In this document: one piece after another, positions 60,530-64,000 of the stretch
Position numbering within the stretch: position 1 is the stretch's first letter
Layout: each line of letters starts with the position of its first letter
Origin: CAZCBX01 sp964497185
Lineage (GTDB): Bacteria > Bdellovibrionota_G > JALEGL01 > JAGRMV01
Length of the DNA: 64,000 nucleotides
Assembly (NCBI GenBank): GCA_964497185.1
Contig: CAZCBX010000004.1
Location: 1 to 64,000, forward strand
Direction: 5' to 3'
Position numbers and translations under genes: made by a program
Notes under the pieces: generated by a model
What the model saw: the letters and a program-made list of their open reading frames with translations, nothing else
What the model was told of the DNA's origin: nothing
Database searches by the model: none

Positions 60530-61312
60530 TTATAAAAAAAGCTCCTTGCACAACATGCCCACGGCAAACAAAAGCACGAAAAAGCCAAACCCTTTTTTAA
60601 GCTTTTGACCCGAAATGTGTTTGTTTAGCGTCAGGCCGGTCAACAAACCCGTGATGGTGAGTCCACAAAAGATCCATAGTTGTGTCCATTGAAAGCTCAA
60701 ACCCGATTGAAGGTCCCCGATCAAGCCGACAGAAGCATTGAGGAAAATAATCATCAGCGAAGTGCCCACGGCCGTTTTCATATCCAGCCGCGCCAACAAA
60801 ACAAGTGCAGGTACAATGATAAATCCACCGCCTGCACCCACAAACCCAATGAATAGGCCCGTCATCAGGCCAAATACGCCTATATGCCAAAACGAAAGTT
60901 GTCCATCGGTGGTTTGAACTTTTTGGTTTCGTAGCATTTTCATGGATGCGCCCAGCATCAACAGGGCAAAAACACTGAGAATCAGTTGATCTTTTGTGAC
61001 CGTGGGACTTTGCCAGACGATGTCAGGGAGGGCGTTGAGTATCCATCTTCGACTGATGTAGACGCCGATCAGCGAGGGCAGTGCAAAACAAAGTCCTGCT
61101 TTGACATCAATTTTGCCTTTGGCATAGTAAGAAACCGCACCCACCAACGAGGTGATTCCCACCACAAAAAGCGAGTACCCTGTGGCAAGGTGGGCTGGCA
61201 TGTGAAAGAGGTAGGCAAAAATGGGCACGGTTAAGATGGAGCCGCCTCCACCCAGTAAGCCCATTAACAAGCCAGCAACAACGGTACAAACATAGCCGAT
61301 GATTTCAGCCAT
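60530..61312 (-). CDS. TauE/SafE-type sulfite or sulfur-compound exporter
   Basis: The 260-residue inner-membrane protein has about eight TM segments and two related halves, with GGGGSILTVPIFAYLF (about 21-36) and GAGGGFIIVPALVLLARL in the second half, typical of the TauE/SafE (DUF81) family. It is thought to move sulfite, thiosulfate or organosulfonates. The neighbouring persulfide dioxygenase and rhodanese support sulfite or thiosulfate export as its job (inference). It begins 3 nt after the dioxygenase stop. Confidence 0.9.
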   Translation of the reverse strand: MAEIIGYVCTVVAGLLMGLLGGGGSILTVPIFAYLFHMPAHLATGYSLFVVGITSLVGAVSYYAKGKIDVKAGLCFALPSLIGVYISRRWILNALPDIVWQSPTVTKDQLILSVFALLMLGASMKMLRNQKVQTTDGQLSFWHIGVFGLMTGLFIGFVGAGGGFIIVPALVLLARLDMKTAVGTSLMIIFLNASVGLIGDLQSGLSFQWTQLWIFCGLTITGLLTGLTLNKHISGQKLKKGFGFFVLLFAVGMLCKELFL

Positions 61313-61315
61313 GGG

Positions 61316-62176
61316 TTATTTTTTTCTCAACGGCAGTTTTAAGTAAGACATTTGATTTTCTTCAGCGGGTGGAAAAGCACCGCCGTTGACATTGACCTGA
61401 ATGCTGGGCAAAAGCAGTCTGGGCGCGTTGAGTGTTTGGTCACGCTGCGTGCGAAAGGCAACAAATTCCTCTTCGGAAGTGGATGCCTTCAGATGAATGT
61501 TTGTTTTTTTGGACGCGCCAATGGTTGTTTCCCATGCGAGATCTCTTCCGCCTGGTTGATAATCGTGCCCAACGAACACGCGCGTTTCATCCGGCAGTTG
61601 GTAAAGCTTTTTGGCGATGGAATGGTACAACTGTTGGGCACTGCCTTTGGGGAAATCACAGCGGCCCGTGCCAAAGTCTGGCATAAAAAGCGCATCGCCT
61701 GTAAACACCATGTCATCGATGTGATAAGAAGTGCATGTAGGCGTGTGACCCGGTGTATGAATGGCTTTTAAGGTGATGCTGCCAGCTTCGAGGATATCTC
61801 CATCCCCCAGTAAAATGTCAAACTGGCTTCCATCCTGGGCTAGCTCTGTCATGTTGAGCATCGTGAAAAATGTTTTTTGCACTTCGGTAATGTGTTGACC
61901 AATCACAGACTTTGCGCCTGGAAAGATTTTGAGCAAATCCGGCGTGCCGGTGAGATGGTCGGCATGGGCGTGGGTATCGATGACGTAATGAACTTTCAGC
62001 CCATGGGTTTTGACAAAGTCTTCCACCAGCTTAATGCTGTCATGCCAATAGGTAGAACTTGCGGGGTCATAATTTAATACAGGATCAAAAATCACTGCAT
62101 CTTTGGTGGCGGGATCATAGACAACGTAAGTGAGGGTGGAGGTGTCGGTATCAAAAAATGCTTCGACTTGTTTCAT
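61316..62176 (-). CDS. Persulfide dioxygenase-like MBL-fold protein
   Basis: The 286-residue metallo-beta-lactamase fold has HAHADH (zinc motif), the GHTPTCTSY segment, GDALFMPDFGTGRCDFPKG and GHDYQPGG. The GTGRxDF pattern is typical of ETHE1/persulfide dioxygenase (also called Blh), which oxidises glutathione persulfide to sulfite. It likely works with the rhodanese and the exporter. I moved the start to 62176 because AAGGA lies 8 nt before that ATG; the longer ORF to 62212 runs into the rhodanese end. Confidence 0.85.
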   Translation of the reverse strand: MKQVEAFFDTDTSTLTYVVYDPATKDAVIFDPVLNYDPASSTYWHDSIKLVEDFVKTHGLKVHYVIDTHAHADHLTGTPDLLKIFPGAKSVIGQHITEVQKTFFTMLNMTELAQDGSQFDILLGDGDILEAGSITLKAIHTPGHTPTCTSYHIDDMVFTGDALFMPDFGTGRCDFPKGSAQQLYHSIAKKLYQLPDETRVFVGHDYQPGGRDLAWETTIGASKKTNIHLKASTSEEEFVAFRTQRDQTLNAPRLLLPSIQVNVNGGAFPPAEENQMSYLKLPLRKK

Positions 62177-62186
62177 TGTTTTATCC

Positions 62187-62702
62187 TTATTGGTTCCATG
62201 GCATTTTGGCAAGCATCATACCCATGCCACATGTGTTGGTGACAGCTGAAAACATCAGGCCCACAGCGATAAAACCACTTAACCCATAGAAATAAGGATG
62301 CACCAAACTTCCCAGTACGATGCCTGTAAAAACCAAAAAACCAGCCGTCAATCGAACCTGACGCTCCAACGACCATGTTTGGCTTGTGCCTTTGACGGTG
62401 TCATGGCCTTGTGCTTTCCATGCGGCCAAGCCACCCTCTATGACTTGAAAGTGATCAAAGCCCATCTCATGCAGTGTGTTGGCTGCTTTGCATGCGCGAT
62501 TGCCCGATTGGCATAGAATGAGATAGGTTTTATTTTTTTGGAGTTTTGAAGCTTCTTCGTCAAAACGGGTCAACGGCGCGTGGTGGCTTTCGGCAATGTG
62601 TTCAGAGGTGAATTCTGAGCGTTCACGCACGTCCAAGACGATGCATTGATCATTTTCCAACTTGCTTTTGGCCTGAGCCACATCAATAAAATCTGGGTTC
62701 AT
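62187..62702 (-). CDS. Rhodanese with C-terminal membrane domain (YgaP-like)
   Basis: The 171-residue protein has a rhodanese domain (about 1-105, with active-site LCQSGNRA and LDVRERSEFTSEHI) and two hydrophobic C-terminal segments (DUF2892-like, LTAGFLVFTGIVLGSLV and GLSGFIAVGLMFSAVT). E. coli YgaP has this layout. It moves sulfur between persulfide and acceptor. AAGGAG lies before the ATG. It is first in rhodanese-dioxygenase-exporter, under an operator shared with the ArsR gene. Confidence 0.88.
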   Translation of the reverse strand: MNPDFIDVAQAKSKLENDQCIVLDVRERSEFTSEHIAESHHAPLTRFDEEASKLQKNKTYLILCQSGNRACKAANTLHEMGFDHFQVIEGGLAAWKAQGHDTVKGTSQTWSLERQVRLTAGFLVFTGIVLGSLVHPYFYGLSGFIAVGLMFSAVTNTCGMGMMLAKMPWNQ

Positions 62703-62711
62703 TCTGACTCC

Positions 62712-62772
62712 TTGAGATTTTGTGGTTTTTTCTTTATAATATAACTATATAACCATTTGGTTATATAATCAA
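62712..62772. promoter_or_regulatory. Divergent promoters with palindromic ArsR operator
   Basis: A perfect 10-bp inverted repeat, TATATAACCA-TT-TGGTTATATA (62746-62767), sits between the two genes. The plus promoter is TTGAGA (62712-62717), 17-nt spacer, TATAAT (62735-62740), so the palindrome covers its start. The minus promoter is TTGATT (62767-62772), 17-nt spacer, TATAGT (62744-62749), so the palindrome lies between -35 and -10. One bound ArsR dimer would block both. Confidence 0.8.
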
Positions 62773-62775
62773 GTG

Positions 62776-63072
62776 ATGAAAAAGAAAAAAACACTCGCCG
62801 CGCATGACATTGATTCTGTGGCTCAAAAATTTAAGGTGCTCTCGGACCCCTCCCGTTTGTCCATTGTGGCGCTATTAATGGATGGCCCCTTAAAAGTATC
62901 GGATATCGTGGAAAAAATGGACTGCAGTCAGCCGAATGTAAGCAAGCATTTGCAAATGCTTTATCAGGCTCAAATGGTGAGCCGCACGAGAAAAGGCAGC
63001 CACGTATTGTACGAAATTTCAGATCCACGGGTGTACAAGCTTTGTGATGTGATGTGCCAGTCCATCAAATGA
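62776..63072 (+). CDS. ArsR-family repressor of the sulfur cluster
   Basis: The 98-residue winged-helix regulator has KFKVLSDPSRLSIVALLMDGPLKVSDIVEKMDCSQPNVSKHLQML and a C-terminal helix with LCDVMCQ. Cysteines are at about 50, 90 and 94. ArsR regulators of this genomic setting (BigR/SqrR/YgaV) sense persulfide through two cysteines, but their first Cys is in another helix, so the sensing pair here may differ. It is divergent from the sulfur operon with a shared palindrome. A GTG at 62773 is an alternative start. Confidence 0.85.
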   Translation: MKKKKTLAAHDIDSVAQKFKVLSDPSRLSIVALLMDGPLKVSDIVEKMDCSQPNVSKHLQMLYQAQMVSRTRKGSHVLYEISDPRVYKLCDVMCQSIK

Positions 63073-63136
63073 AACGCCTTGGCGCGCATTGCCTGATAAA
63101 CCAATGATTTTAAAACAACGAAAGATACGGCGGTCG

Positions 63137-63988
63137 TTATTCTTTGTTGAGAATAAACAGCAAGCCCCTTCGTTGATGAATGGGAATGGATATATCGCGC
63201 GTGGCGCCAACGTGACCGGGCTTGTTGACTTCCAAATGCATTTTTTGGTCGGCGTGGACCAAAAAAGTGGTCAAAGGGGTGGAGTCGGATATTTTTTTCC
63301 CGTTAATTTTTACAGTGGCGCCCGGTGGATTGCTGATGATTTCTAAAAACGCCGTTTTGGGACCAGGGCTCTGTGGAAAGGTGGTTTTTTCCAAATCCAG
63401 CACTTTTTCTTTGGCTTCTTTGACCGTGAGTATGGTGCGGTAAGCGGGCGCTTTTTTTTCAACGGTTTTGACGGGCGCATCATCAAAAAGAGACTGTTCT
63501 TCTTCTTCGATGGTCATGGGCTCCATGGGTTCAGGCTCAGCAGGCCAAAACACCCAAATGGCCATCATGGTAATGCAGAAAATGGAACACAAACTGCTCC
63601 AAAAAAGGACGCTGTTTTGTCGCCATTGGACATACCAAGGGTCTTGTATTTTTGGCATGGTGTAGCCCCGTGTCAAAGTGGGAGAGGGGTGCAATTCAGA
63701 GGTGGCTTCAGAAGCAACAGGATCGTCGCCCACGGCAGGCTGCGCTTGGTCTTTGAGATTGGGCAGCGTGTCGGGAGAAAAGGGAGGTTCGGTGGCCTCA
63801 GGATCTTCTTCATTCAGGTCATCATCGTGATCAGATGATGCTTGGGCGGCCGTTGGTGGGGAATAAATTTGATTTTCTGCCGCCACTTCCAGCATGTCTT
63901 GATCATCGTCTGATGATAGCTCGATGGGCGATGAATCTTGCGCTTGGTCTGTTTCCAGTTGCTCTTCTTCATTTTCATTGAGCGCCAT
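63137..63988 (-). CDS. Membrane protein with PEGA domain
   Basis: The 283-residue product has an acidic, disordered N-terminus (1-110, many Asp/Glu/Ser/Pro). One TM at about 128-148 (VLFWSSLCSIFCITMMAIWVFW) places the C-terminal part outside. The C-terminal PEGA domain (about 213-275, ISNPPGATVKINGKKISDSTPLTT) is the usual NPPGA..V.I.G pattern. PEGA domains are found in surface and signalling proteins of bacteria, including serine/threonine kinases of myxobacteria. No kinase domain is present here. Function unknown. Confidence 0.75.
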   Translation of the reverse strand: MALNENEEEQLETDQAQDSSPIELSSDDDQDMLEVAAENQIYSPPTAAQASSDHDDDLNEEDPEATEPPFSPDTLPNLKDQAQPAVGDDPVASEATSELHPSPTLTRGYTMPKIQDPWYVQWRQNSVLFWSSLCSIFCITMMAIWVFWPAEPEPMEPMTIEEEEQSLFDDAPVKTVEKKAPAYRTILTVKEAKEKVLDLEKTTFPQSPGPKTAFLEIISNPPGATVKINGKKISDSTPLTTFLVHADQKMHLEVNKPGHVGATRDISIPIHQRRGLLFILNKE

Positions 63989-64000
63989 GCTGTTAGCAAC

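Overview
The window is chromosomal DNA of a Gram-negative, double-membrane bacterium at intermediate GC. It carries the Tol envelope system, FtsEX with an EnvC-like protein, LolC/E and LolD, BamA, an OmpH/Skp chaperone, many lipoproteins and a lytic transglycosylase. An FHA plus sigma-54 activator, a PilZ protein, a class I lysyl-tRNA synthetase and a small 'YNHN' protein of a type I associate with myxobacteria suggest the old Deltaproteobacteria (Bdellovibrionota or Myxococcota side). This placement is inference; there is no rRNA in the window. No phage, transposase or CRISPR was seen. Almost all genes are housekeeping, and the unusual material lies between them.

Layout. 0.1-1.5 kb: secreted DUF3617-type protein and an SDR oxidoreductase. 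1.5-2.3 kb: structured non-coding DNA. 2.3-3.7 kb: mgtE (minus). 3.8-10.9 kb: dipeptide ABC transporter (two tandem DppA, then DppBCDF), followed by a gamma-glutamyltransferase interrupted by one extra T. 12.8-16 kb (minus): DUF2520-like protein, tRNA-Pro(UGG), rdgB, rph and a degenerate amidase. 16-20 kb: nadE-nadK-recO-mazG. 20-23.5 kb: PepSY protein/response regulator/histidine kinase, flanked by a divergent lipoprotein and a downstream Arg/His-rich secreted protein; all three promoters share one direct-repeat box with identical geometry. 23.6-28.7 kb (minus): small ORF, prepilin, then tolQ-tolR-tolA-tolB-ppx. 28.7-35.9 kb: lipoprotein, YNHN protein, ftsE-ftsX-envC, ctpA, PilZ, FHA/sigma-54 activator. 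36-38.3 kb (minus): two lipoproteins. 38.9-45.8 kb: def, class I lysS, lolC/E-lolD-bamA-ompH. 46-52.7 kb: tRNA-Val, thrS-infC-rpmI-rplT-pheS-pheT. 52.8-53.9 kb: MerR, IscA/ErpA type, Rieske. 54-63.9 kb: lipoprotein, tRNA-Pro(GGG), HU, Slt, AMIN protein, tRNA-Leu(CAA), a sulfur-oxidation cluster (TauE, persulfide dioxygenase, rhodanese) with a divergent ArsR regulator, and a PEGA protein.

The most interesting signal is a repeat system in the intergenic DNA. First, 3'-terminal pieces of tRNA-Pro(GGG) are duplicated downstream of that gene. In those copies the T-loop is split exactly between its two U-like positions and C56 by an inserted element of about 82 bp. The same element (two hairpins joined by an ATAAG linker; stems differ between copies but keep pairing) occurs near tRNA-Leu(CAA) and after the SDR gene, with fragments elsewhere. 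Second, six long hairpins have largely unrelated stems but a shared loop core (GCAG...GCGAG). The arrangement resembles the tRNA-tail repeats of the E. coli tyrT locus (rtT RNA), but the T-loop insertion and the covarying element look distinct.
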